A stretch of DNA of 64,000 nt. Source: Owenia fusiformis. Its lineage: Eukaryota; Annelida; Polychaeta; Sabellida; Oweniidae. Shown here piece by piece: positions 22,589-34,196 of this stretch. Each line of letters opens with the position of its first letter. The first letter of the stretch is position 1. The stretch spans positions 4,269,169 to 4,333,168 of the forward strand of contig CAIIXF020000010.1 in the NCBI GenBank assembly GCA_903813345.2. The letters are read 5' to 3'. Made by a program: the position numbers and the translations under genes. The notes beneath the pieces were generated by a model. It did no database searches. It was not told the origin of the DNA and was given only the letters and a program-made list of their open reading frames with translations.

Positions 22589-22700
22589 CAGGCCAGTTTG
22601 AAGAGCTTGAACGTCCCAAATAAATTTTTGAACAAGGAAGTGCTCAACGGAAAAACTGTACTACAATTTAGAAAGTTGTGGCGTGTCACAAACACACTAA
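22589..22700 (-). other. Possible 5' noncoding exon of HYKK
   Basis: On the minus strand a strong donor (CCTG|GTAAGTTT) lies at 22589/22588, upstream of HYKK exon 1, which itself begins at an acceptor (19414). No ATG is seen in the 110 bases before the donor. This would make a short 5' UTR exon; its start is a guess. Confidence 0.3.
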
Positions 22701-25354
22701 ACGAAAAGTTTTAGTAAATTCCCCGGGACTCTCACAAAATTGATCTACTATGCTTTGGGAATAGGATTCTGTCTCAAGGAATTAGCTCGAGTTTTAGTTT
22801 GATACCCAGAGACCTCGATAAATTAATAATGAAGGAAATGTTGAGAGTAAAATGTCATTACTCCTCATTTATTAAGATTTCTTCAAAAACCAACATCCTT
22901 CACGAATGAAATTGTAATAAGCTCCCCTCCCATTCTTTCCCTATTTTTTCTTCGACAACTTTAAACATGTTGAGACTATTTGTAAGTTATAATTGTTGTT
23001 GTTGTTATATATAATAAATCTTTTTTAGAATACAGTTGATTCTTGGAATGGAAAGTTGTACCATGAAAATGAATACTATCTCGGACATACAGCTAATAAT
23101 CTAAGATAAAAAGTGTTGCTTATTCATGAACAGTATTTCTATCAAGCATCCCTAAGGATCTAACAACAAATGACACAAAGGGACAAATTCAACCAGAAGA
23201 TGACACTGCCAAAAACCAATGAAGTTTCCCTGCAATATAAAGTTCATGTATATGTACTAAAGTCGTTATCTAGCAATTTAGGGCAGCAACAGAGAAACTG
23301 TTACCCCACTGGGAGCTCCTCTCCCCTTAGAATAACTATACTAAACAAGATAAATATTGTTCTAATATATTGAAATTTATTAGTATGAAAAACATTTCTA
23401 AAATAAAATACATGTAGACACAATCAACAGTTTATGTAATCAGCATGTTTAGCTTACCTCACTCTTGTTTAAAATTTCATGTTTAGAACATAATGTCATA
23501 TTTGTGAATTACATTTGATTTAATTGAATAGATCTATTTATGTGTGTCAATATCAAATAGCTCTTTTGGCAGTCTTTGTTTGCAAAAAGCAAGCCTCAAA
23601 ATCTATACTGGTACATATCAATATTAAAATATCAATCTTGCTATATTGCCAATCTTCCTATCAGTATTTGGATATTTATGCCTTTTAAATCTTCAATCCT
23701 TCCGTAATTGGTAATTCTGAATATTTTGATTCCTTTTCAGAAAATAAAAAAGAATTATTGTAAAAAAACATTGGCATGATTTTGAAAAGATTATTTCTGA
23801 TATTTTACATTTCTTCTCCCTTCTGATTCCATTAATCAAGTTTTTTAGTTCAAAAGCTTATACATGTATATATTGTATCTACATAGCACCAAGTGTGTGA
23901 GTATGGTATGTCAATTCAGTATATCTGATTTACACAATCTGCATCTTTCACAATACAATCTTGAATGGTCTCATGGTACGCCCCCCCCCCCCCCTCATAT
24001 CTACATGCATTATATTGTACATACTTGTGGAAGTGAGGTATGGGGGATCAAAGGGCTCGATTCAAGACTATTTTACATTTTTACTCATTTTCTACACTCT
24101 GAAACGTTCAGCCTATCATACAGTGTCACAATGTAAAGTAATCAGTATGAAAATAAACATTTACATTTATACAATAGATGGCAGTTGTGATCTGATCCTG
24201 CTAGATATCAATTACTTTCAGTTGGATGAACATTGAACTCAATAGTGAAACAACTGGATGCTAACATGCTGGTCAAACTATACACAATTGAAATTTTATT
24301 TTTACATACCTAAATGCTAGAAAATAACTAAAGACTCCAGTTCTTAGTAGATTTCGTTAAAACAAGACTTCAATATAATTGCAATGCAATATACAGCTAG
24401 TACATGTAGCACTAATCATCATAATAGCACAATATATCAATAATCACTAATTCATGAATGTGAACCATGATTCAATTGCCAACACCAGTTAGTATCAAAA
24501 ATGTTTTCTTCATTCTACAAAAACACTTAACTCTACAGAATATTTCAAACATTCTCGAACATTGTTACTCCATAATTCTAATCTATCTCATATGTACAAT
24601 TACAATTACATTTTATAAAGCAGTAGTTATCATAATGAAATACTTTACATATACAAGTTATACACAGATATACACATATCATATAACATGTCTCATTGTC
24701 TCATGAAGGTCTAAATCAAATAAAAATATTGATGTATAAAAGAAATATGTTAAATTAGTCAATGCAAATATTATGTTATTAATCTCATTGAATCTTTTAA
24801 TGTATTACTGTAAGCCAATCAGTAAGTGAAATATATGTGTTGCTTCATTAAACCACTGGCAGTGGAATGAAGAAAATATTGGTTCATGTTGACTGATTCT
24901 GTACTTCAAAGCCTTGAATCACTACATGAGCATTTCCAGTGAAGTACATGTATGTATTGGGTTTTCGAAAGTGTATTATTATCAAATAATTACAAATAAT
25001 ATACAAATAATATTGAACACTTACTGCAATTATAGTTCATATTTTCAGTTTTGAGTAAATCTGCTTCATATAACATTAAAACAGAATAAGTTATATACCT
25101 GTAATATCAATACCAAGTCAGACTATGCATTGCCTATGGAACATGTACATATTTTGCGGTTGAGAAAACAAGAATTTCCATTAATTTGAGATCTTTGTAA
25201 ATGTTTTGCTCACTGGGATTTTCTACTCCATATCAGCATATGGAATTTCCATTTTTTAGAAATAATTTAACAATGTTATTAATTTCATCAGATGGGAATT
25301 CAATAAGACAATGGTTAATATTGAGATACAGTATGGAAGCCATTTTGATAACAT

Positions 25355-28300
25355 TCATAATATTTTTCCGAGTGCCTTTCGCTCCATATCATCCAATCTC
25401 AGTTGGTACCGTGCCTGGACCTCTGGCTCAATGTTTTTGGCACTTTCCACAAGGATCTGGCTCTCAACCTCAAGCTCTTCCTTTGTCTGCTTGTCCCCCT
25501 GGTAGAACCTTTCCCAGGCCTTGCTATATGAGAGGCCACGCATCTTTGTCAGGGCAAACACTACTGCCTGGAAATGTATATAATGTACAATGTTAAGGTG
25601 GTACAACCTTTCCATGAAGCTATCAATACAAAGTTACCAATCCAATGGTGATGAAAGTAAATGTGATACAACATTCAAGTATTTATGACGTAATGTGGAA
25701 AATGACTTTATTCTTGTCAAATAAAGGGGCTCCGAAGGTCTACATATTTAGCAGATTTAACTCTTCCATACTAATGGCCTAGTCACATAGCCCGGCCGAT
25801 GAGGTTACGATGAGCCAGCGATGCAATTTTCACCGAACTCGGCCGAACACCGGCCGGACACTGGCCGGACATCCGTGGCGTTTGTTGCTTAAAACAGCAT
25901 CGGTGGTAGCTCGGTGAAATTTTAACTTCGGAGTTAAATTTCACCGGGCTCTCACCGAGCTCCCTCATCATGTCATCGCAGCCCCATCGTAACCACATCG
26001 GAAAACACGTCGGCCGGTGCACGTCCGAGTATCGGCCGGTGTCCCGTGCATCTGAGACAACCAGAGGACGAGGTTTTTTAACGGACAGCGGCCGAGCTCC
26101 GGCCGATGTGGGACAGAGCATCGGCCGGTCACTGTTCAAAGCCCGTTAACAACCCGGCCGGCGATTGCACGGTGTCCTGTTACCTGCTCGGGTACCGGCC
26201 GTATTCCTTCCGATGTCCGGCCGACCTCCGGCCGGTAGTTGCTGCCACATCGGCAGAAAAAAACTACCATTTTGAGACAGACTCCGTACGGTCACCGGCC
26301 GGTGTTCGGTCGGTCGCCTGAAGATGTCCGGACAGAGTCCGTTCACGTCACCGAGCTCTGCTTCCGATGAGGAGAGCTCGGTGGCACCAAAAAAATCCAC
26401 TGAGCTCTACCGATGCCGGACATCGGCCGGGCTATGTGACTAGGCCATAAGATAAATAGGGGTTATGCACTGGGAGGTTTTGGATACAGGGAATATCCCG
26501 AGGGATATACAATATATCTTCCCGAGGGACCGAAGGGACCGAGGGAAGATGTATTGTATATCCCAAGGGATATTCCATGTATCCAAACCGACCGTGCATA
26601 ACTGGTGTATCTCATACTTGAGTGGGTTTAGGGTAGATATAACCTTTTCCACCTTTTTCAGATGACAAGATATTTATATTGAACATTTTCGTAATATTCT
26701 TTTTGTTCAATACAATGAAATTGTAACATTTAAACTTAAAAAAATTTAATTTTAAAATTAAAACTTTTGATATTTAAACTTTTTTTAATTTTTGAAAAAT
26801 TCCCGGGAGCGGGATGGATATATTATATCTGCCCGCATTTGGCCTGGAGCGGGACATATACAATATATCCTGCCCGCTCCTCAGATACGATATATATTCC
26901 CGGGTGATATCTACCCCAAACCCACTCAAGTATGAGATACAGGCTCATAACTACCACCATATTCACCATAAAAAGCGGTCATGGATTGCATGCTGAGTTA
27001 CTGGGACATTTCATAACACCAAGAAATCATGTAAAGGGGCGCTCGTAGTGGTTGGGCACTTTTTATGGGGAATACATAAAGTGTAATCCATTTCTAAACA
27101 TACCTCCGGATACCATACTGACTGAATATAAGACATGATATCAGTGTTCATATCACACACCATGGACTTGTTGGGAGGCTTGGGGTACATCTCCATCAGG
27201 AACATTACTACATCCTCAACCTGGGAATAAAATACAATTTCTATATAGATTTTCACAGTGTATCTGAGCATCTAGAGTCCAGCTCATGCAATCATAAATA
27301 TATTACAAGATGAAGACCATATGAGGGGTTGCATTTCATAAGATCATCTCATCAGAGATCATTTCTACAGAGTCAAAGTGAACACAATGAGACAATAATC
27401 AGGATATAGAGTAAACTGAAATAAAGTGAACATCATAAATTGTATAGAACTACCAAACAAATAAATCATTAACCAAAGTTTAGTGAAATATAGGAATATG
27501 CATGACGAGACAGATATATGGACAATAATCATAGAAGCGCAAACATATGTACCTGATGCTCTTGTAGTGGACCTATTCCAGCCAAGATCTTTGACCTTTT
27601 CTTTACTTCTGGTGCAGAGAACTCCTGATGAAGTTGACTTTCTATTTTTCCCTGTTTGATATTCATAAGTCGATCCTGAAGAAAATAAATGATATCCTTA
27701 ATAGGGCCTGGAGGTAATATATTTTCTCAATGAAGAAGAGGACATTGAATAAAGATATAATTTATCACATACTTGGACATGTTTAGGTACATAAAGCATG
27801 TTTGTAAAGAGTTGTATTTATATCAGTGGGCAGGGTAAAACTTTACATCCCCGCTGAGTGGGTAGATACGCTACGTAATAATCCCCATTCCAATGTTGAT
27901 GCATTTTTATAACATTGACACAATTACTGCGAACACCAATAGTGATAAACAGATCATCCCATAGTCAGTTCATGATATTGGTACTCTATATACTTTCCAA
28001 AATAATTCTGCAATGTCTAATATGAACATTTAAGTAAAGTAAAATTTTTATACTCATAAGAATACATGATAATTACAAGATAACAATTAGAAGCCTCACC
28101 TTCACCCTGGTGTCAGTCTTGATAAAGTCCACCAGCTTTTGACCAGACTTGGTACGGATACTTTGACTAAAACATAAATAACAATATCGTTAGTTGTCTG
28201 CATGTTTTTTACCACTACCTCTACATAAAATGGTAATTTGCTCTTTAACAGACATTAGTCAAATCAATACTTTTTAGTAATGAAATGTTCATTTATAAAT

Positions 28301-31300
28301 TACTGTATATTTATTTTGTTGGTGGATCTACATTTGGCTTTATTATATGGCATCAGTAGAAATAAATCCTATATTATTTATACCCTCCCTTTGACAAAGT
28401 TTACTTCGTTCTTCAAAAACTATCGCTATTTGTGCTGTATCCCTTTACTCAGAGTGATCTGAAGAAAGCTCATTACATTTACTGATTACACTTCTTTCAT
28501 CTAGTGCATATCTATGTGACATCAATCCATCCTGTGTTCATAATTTACCAAAGTCTCTTGTATGAATAAACAGCAATTTAAGCTCTGTTATGGGTACCAA
28601 CCTGATTAAGGCCTTCTGGGATAGTGTTGGTGTGCTCTCAGCTGCCTTTTCTTCAGTCTCTCCTTCCTCCTCTGAGTCACCAGACTCTGCCAATCTTGAC
28701 TCTGAAGGTTGCCTTTCTGGTGTCAGCTCCCTCCCTTCATCTGAACTTGGGTCACTCTCTTCCATGTCTAAAAGAACATGATCAAGTTTAATTGCACATT
28801 CCCTCTTAGCCCATTCTTCATCACTTTATGGACAAACTGTCGCATCTCAAAATTAAATTGTATCTCTGAAGGTAATGCCAATATTTTGACACAAATGATT
28901 GATGCATTGATAGTTAAGCAGTTAAAATAGAAGAGAGATAAACACTATTCTTCCTTGTTTATAACAAAAGGCATTGAACCGAAAGATCTTTCAGTTTACC
29001 AACCATGGGCACTAAAATGGATGGGTTTATCTGCAAGAATCTCAAGTAAGTAATGTTCATGCTACTTCCGCCATTAATTTTTGCAGAAATAAAGAATCAA
29101 AAGATGCTTTTTTGTTGACTCCTGGCTCTATTTTTCACAATTGTGTTGACTCTAGTTTTCTCTGTGACTCGCAATGGAATGAGCCCTACAGCAACCTACC
29201 TGTGTAGAAGAATTCTAGGGTGCTTCTAGTTTCTTCTCCAAGTCCCCTTCTCCTCACAAAATCTTCTACAAGGTTCAGACAGTTTTCAAAATCCGAACCC
29301 CAATGGCTTTTTAGAGCTTCTTCCTGTAAAATATATGCAGATTTGATAAACACCAATATAAGATACACTTTCAATATCATTTCTAGATTTGACCTTTAAT
29401 GACCTCCTCAAGGTCAAAAAGGTCTTTTTTATCTTGCTTCAACTACAGGCCCTTAGCCAGGGGGGGTTCGGGGGGTTCGAGCGAACCCCCCCTGGCCAAA
29501 GTTTCTTTCAAAATCATGCAGTTTTTCACCATTCTGACTATTTTTTGAGTGATTTTTGGCCAAATTTGTCAAAGTGCACCCCCCCTAGAATTTTTGGGAA
29601 AAGTGAACCCCCTCTTGGAAAATTCTGGCTACGGGCCTGAACTAGGTGGTGACATTTTGTCATGTTAATGAATTGTGAATTAACCTTGTTATTACCTTAT
29701 TCAGTTAAAAGAAAAGTTTAACATTAACCAGTAAAACATTGTTAATTTTATCTCATTATAGGTTTTACTCTTTGTATCAGATTTTGCCACAACTAACATT
29801 GAGAGACTATAAATATGAGTATTACCTTGAATTCGTTAAACTGCTCTTCTTTTACATCAAAATAGGGAATAACTTTCTGTTTGTTATAGTTTACACGGTA
29901 CCTATAAGAAAAGTACCAGCAATAATGTTATTTACAGTTAACTTTCAGTATAATTTACATAAAAATACTGTCATTAGGTAAATTACAACAAATAAGTTAA
30001 AGAAAGTTTAAACCATTTAATAATTTGATAAATAGCATTTTCAAAGGTTTAATCTTAAGGCCTCATATCACCTTAGGATATATTAAGTTAAATCAATGTT
30101 TTGAACAGTGCAAAATTTCTGACAACATTGTGTTTAATTACATTTAATTTTCGACTAGATCCACAAAAATGTAACTGAACATTTACTGATATTTTAAAAT
30201 GAAAATTTTCTCTTAATTATGTTACTAGTAAATTATACCACTCACCGTTCTGGTTTTTCATAGCCAATAAATGCCAGTGAAATTCTCTTTCCCTTTTTAT
30301 AAACATTTTTTACCTGAAAGCGAAATGCATTTTAGATTAAATCCTCATTTTAGACCAATGGCATAAAGCATTGTGATTACTGAAACTTATCTTTCACAAT
30401 TTTAAATACTGACATATGCTCAAAAAATACTTCAGAAATTAGGTATCATAATTAAATGGAGAAAAGTTAAATATACATGGACATGTAATCAGAACAATGA
30501 ATAAAGATAGAATTGGGTTGAAGTGATGTTGAATTCATATTTGTCCAATGCAAAAATGGCCTGATCAGTGACTGTATTAAAGTGGACATTCTAGCTCACA
30601 AGTGTCAAAATCTCTGGACACATCTAACAATTTACTAGAAATGAAATCTCTGGTCATCCCTTTTTGTATCTATTTATGATAGTTTGTGTATGTAACACTC
30701 CATCTCAGTTTATAAATCACACATTTAATTATAAAGAGTCGTCTAATTTACTTACGACAGCCGGCCAAAATGGCACCTTCTTTACTTTGACCCATACAAG
30801 ATCCCCTTTTGCAATAACAGGTCTCGATATGTCTGAAAAAATGATGAACAATAAAACAGGCAATAAGGTAATAAGGCAAATCAGAAAATTAATGAATTAG
30901 TATATCTTAAATTATGGGTCTTATAGGATGAGATGCATGCCATATGGGTGATCATTGATCACATGAAAAATATGAAAGGTTTTCAAGTTAACATCCAGTT
31001 TTGACCGCCAGTGCAGGCCTGTAGCCAGGGGCCAAAAATTCTTTCAAAGTCATGCAGTTTTTCACAAATCTGAGCACTTTTTAAGTGATTTTGGGTCAAA
31101 GTTAAAGTAAATCCTGTTAGAAAAAAGTGGCAAATTTAATTTTCAATAAAACAAAACTTTTATGTTAGATTGATTCCCACTAATTTTGCACATTGAAACT
31201 TAAAAAACTTCACCAATCTATAACATATCATTGATCTTTTTGGAGATATTGTATTTCAGACTGTAAAGAACAGATTGGTAGATCAGCTGTACATGTTGCT

Positions 31301-33035
31301 TGCAATTTTGTCACTCCCTATAGATCTGATTCTGACGGATAATGTAAGTTGTTGAACTGTTTTAAACTTATTAACTATTTTATTGGTTTTGGCCTGTCCC
31401 GAATGTCCCATCCCGAAATGGATAATTCCCATCCAGTCCTGAAATATTTTTGTCCAGTGATAGCCCTACTTTAACCTGACTAAAAATTGAAAAAAGAAAT
31501 CAGAAATCAAAACAGTTCTGAAGTTAGTGCACATGCGAGAAGCCAGGGCGTGTTCGAGGGAGCAAGAACCCCCCCCACTCCTGGCCAAAAATTCTTTCAA
31601 AGTCATGTATTTTTAAATGAAATCCCCTGGAATTTTTCAAAAAGTGAACCCCCCTTGGCAAATCCTGGCTACAGGTTCATTGGACATGCATGTAAGATGA
31701 TATGTTGAGAAATACCAATTTTTTTACCTGACTTTGAGGGGCTGAATGGTACAAGGTCAGAATCACTGTCACTATCTGAAGTATCTTTGTCACATTCATC
31801 TACATCGATATGATTGTCAAAAGATTCCCTACAATCAAAAAGGTGTTATTTCAACCTTTGCATGAGATGTGCAGCATCGAGTGTAATTGTGTGGAGTTTA
31901 GGAAATAACACCTGAGTGGAATGCATCAGCCACAATGCATCAAGTCTTGGGCTTAAATTATTTTCACACAGTGCAAAACATGTTCTATTATATCACCTAT
32001 AAGATAGGAAATCACTAAAAATACATTTTCAATTAACTTTTGGCATATTATCAATTTTAATCTGTAGATTCGAGTTGTCACCTTGACAACTGTTCAACAC
32101 ATGACCTTAGCTGGCAGTGGTGTAGCCATCAATTGTCAAGAGGGTGCGATATGTTGGGTTTCCATCACTGCAAGCAAAGCAAGCCCCCCCAAAAGGTATG
32201 GGGTTCACTCCCAGAAATTTTCAAAATTTACAATAAGCATGGTGCATTCCAAGCATTTCAAACTATTATTTGTTAATGTTTTTTCAAAAGGTTTTACAAA
32301 AGTGCTTATTTCTTTTTTGTGGGGGTGCAATTGTTAGCATTTTTTCTGTTGACTTTCTCTTCATTGTAAATCTTCATCTCGATATTTTTCTTACAAAAAT
32401 AGAAATAAAAATTGGTGTGTTATATCTTCATATTTTTAATTTATGGTATACAAAATAAAAAAATACCTTCTTGGTGTAATTGTTGATTGACTTGGTGCAG
32501 GTGCCTCGTTGCCCTGTTCTTGTGGTGCAGTGGCATTTGTAAATGGCTTATCAGCACCATCATCTTCTGTTCTGTTATCATCATTATCGCTATTATCATC
32601 AAAGGATAAAGAAAGACTGATTTTGCGTTTTCTGCAAATTGGCTTAGTAGTAGAGTTACACTTAGGCTCTGAATCGGAGTCAATATCGATTGGCTTAGGT
32701 TTAGGGGGTCTTCCCCTCCGTTTGCCAGTTGATGTACTTGCTTTAGTAGTAGATGTTTTATTCTTTGGAGTTTTTGGTTTAGGAGCCCTTCCACATTTTC
32801 TTGCTGGTGGATCTAGCTGTCTTTTGACCTTACTCATGGTGATACACGCACTTGGTGAATCTATATCCATATTTGGAGTGTCTTGCAATACAGCATGTCC
32901 ATCGTCGTGCTCCATAGGTTTTATTGCAGACTCATCAAAATCTGAACAAATCTTTTTGATCGGCAATTCCTCATTAGCAAAAGTGGCTCCCTCTGAGGTG
33001 TGAGTTCTCTTGCGTGGTGTTGATTTTCTCACCAT
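25355..33035 (-). CDS. PWWP3A: PWWP domain protein, PWWP3A/MUM1-like
   Basis: Eleven coding exons (minus): 33035-32467, 31828-31728, 30832-30756, 30313-30246, 29901-29826, 29323-29200, 28767-28602, 28166-28100, 27675-27553, 27220-27104 and 25567-25355. They total 1,701 bases and 566 aa, and all phases close. The N-terminal ~190 residues are disordered with basic tracts including an AT-hook-like KRRGRPPK. The PWWP domain begins near residue 230 (GDLVWVKVKKVPFWPAVV). The C-terminal region matches the PWWP3A/B family: GQKLVDFI, then a VEDVVMFLMEMY helix and a YPEAVVFALTKM segment. Family members bind chromatin and act in the DNA-damage response in the nucleus. The ATG chosen is the first of the basic N-terminus; a possible acceptor just upstream suggests a 5' noncoding exon. 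Paralogue choice (3A or 3B) is not resolved. Confidence 0.87.
25775..26447. mobile_element. GC-rich Harbinger-like MITE with 27-bp perfect inverted ends
   Basis: It lies in the last intron of the PWWP gene. The ends TGGCCTAGTCACATAGCC... and its exact inverse enclose 673 bp packed with CGGCCG/CGGCCGG motifs and internal inverted repeats. It is flanked by TAA on both sides (25772-25774 and 26448-26450). A 3-bp TAA/TWA target duplication is typical of PIF/Harbinger. The short frames on both strands (25783-26400) are by-products of the GC-rich palindrome. Confidence 0.75.
26459..26601. mobile_element. Palindromic hairpin element (copy 1)
   Basis: Arms GGGGTTATGCAC...GGATACAGGGAATATCCC and their inverse ending GTGCATAAC fold around CGAGGGACCGAAGGGACCG. 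The same unit occurs inverted at 46607-46750. Confidence 0.75.
26603..26943. mobile_element. TIR element GTATCTCATACTTGAG (copy 1)
   Basis: Inverted ends of about 34 bp (GTATCTCATACTTGAGTGGG at 26606 and its inverse ending 26941) enclose an A/T-rich core and a second hairpin with CCCGCTCC/GGAGCGGG arms. It occurs next to the same hairpin unit in inverted orientation at 46264-46600. Confidence 0.75.
29437..29641. mobile_element. hAT-like MITE with CAGGCCC ends
   Basis: CAGGCCCTTAGCCAGG at the left and GGCTACGGGCCTG at the right are inverted, with AACTA on both flanks. It lies in an intron of the PWWP gene. Related pieces occur at 31014-31100 and 31537-31680 in the same gene, sharing TTCTTTCAAAGTCATGCAG. 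Confidence 0.6.
31137..31345. mobile_element. Solo arm of the TTAA element family (compare 53251-55317)
   Basis: The stretch including TCTTTTTGGAGATATTGTATTTC and ending ATAGATCTGATTCTG matches the right arm at 55180-55310, in an intron of the PWWP gene. The second arm is not seen here. Confidence 0.6.
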
Positions 33036-33091
33036 GATGATCTTACACCCATCATCTGAGACTACGATGAATAAAAATACATATACATGTA

Positions 33092-33328
33092 CAGTTGGGG
33101 ACATAAATAAATGACAGGTGGATTTGCTGAAGTGAGGATTTCCCATGTTAAAAATAAGAGAATTTACAAGAGGCCATAAATCAGTGGATGAGATTATACA
33201 AAATGTAAAATATACAAATTTTAAGGGATATGTATCTATACAATATTAGAAATTATGGGCTTTCAGACCACCATAATTAGGAAATGGTGATCGAAAATCG
33301 ACCTGTCATTTATTTTTGTCCCCAACTG
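33092..33328. mobile_element. Tc1/mariner-type MITE upstream of the PWWP gene
   Basis: CAGTTGGGGACATAAATAAA at the left and its inverse at the right bound 237 bp, flanked by TA on both sides. It starts 56 bp upstream of the PWWP ATG, so it sits in or next to that gene's promoter or 5' UTR. Confidence 0.75.
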
Positions 33329-34137
33329 TAGTTTATATTTGTAGCAGCATTACATGTAGTTGTAATGGGGCTACAGGATGAAGGTGATTTAATCTAGTTT
33401 CACTTTGTTTCAGGTTTGTTTTGACTTTCATATTCAAAATCATATGTGAAATGAAAATGATTTTCGAAGATTTTCTGTGCCCAGTTTTCTAGACTGATTT
33501 TTAGTTACAACATAGATAGATTATGAAGAATTCTTAAAGATTATAAGTATCTTCGGTATCATTTGGTAAATTTCTTTAACAAATCATGTTTAGTAATAGT
33601 ATATCCGATGCAATGTATGATAATTTATGTGAAACAAAAACTTACTATTTTTAAATTTTTTAACCGGAAGCACTTTCTAAATTCTTAATTTTTGATGTAA
33701 ACGGAGACAATAACGAAACAAATAGTTATTGCTAAAATTGAAATAAGAATTCAAAAAACGATAATTGATTCGAATATTTCAATTATAGAGAAATGATTTT
33801 AGATGAAAATTGTTTTACTCAAAAAATATTTTTTTATTTATTCGTTAAGAGAAAAGTTTGGGATTTCGTATTATTCTGGAGGCTCTATAGCAACGTGACG
33901 TCACATCTATACAGTTCACATTTTACACAAAATTTATAAAATCTTACAATATTGTTGGATTTCTATCGATATAAAAGATACATAGACACTTTATAACGGA
34001 ATATAGGAATATATCCAGTCTTTGCATACTGGTCTGCATATGTAAATAGACGTCGATTTTCATAATAGGACAGCGAGCGCGAGCTAGTAATTTGACAATT
34101 TTTGACAAAATTGAAAAAATTGGAATTTTTGACTTGA

Positions 34138-34149
34138 GTTGCCAGGAAC
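34138..34149 (+). promoter_or_regulatory. Candidate RFX X-box upstream of CFAP53
   Basis: GTTGCCAGGAAC matches both half-sites of the X-box (RYYNYY and RRNRAC) but with no spacer, where 1-3 bases are usual. It lies 48 bp before the ATG of a ciliary gene, the place where RFX sites are commonly found. Confidence 0.35.
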
Positions 34150-34196
34150 AGTCTGAGTCTAACTAATCTAGTGAACACCCTCTCTCATCAATCAAG

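Larger units (their letters stand above)
19415..25354. other. Intergenic spacer between HYKK and the PWWP gene
   Basis: Apart from the MITE, the SINE and the possible 5' exon listed separately, this AT-rich stretch holds a C homopolymer near 23980 and no frame that I can support. The frame at 22161-22511 overlaps the SINE and is not a gene. Confidence 0.5.
33036..34196. promoter_or_regulatory. Bidirectional promoter region between the PWWP gene and CFAP53
   Basis: The two genes diverge, with 1.16 kb between start codons. The interval holds the mariner MITE (33092-33328), an AT-rich middle, and a perfect cyclic-AMP-response palindrome TGACGTCA (33897-33904). An RFX-like GTTGCCAGGAAC lies at 34138-34149. 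I see no TATA box that I would trust. Confidence 0.5.

Noticed and set aside
25783-26400. Arg/Pro-rich frames on both strands
   Set aside because: They lie wholly inside the CGGCCG palindromic MITE in a PWWP intron and mirror each other.
26440-26665. Frames resembling those at 46543-46954
   Set aside because: The similarity comes from the inverted hairpin element copies; strands and frames are not consistent with coding.
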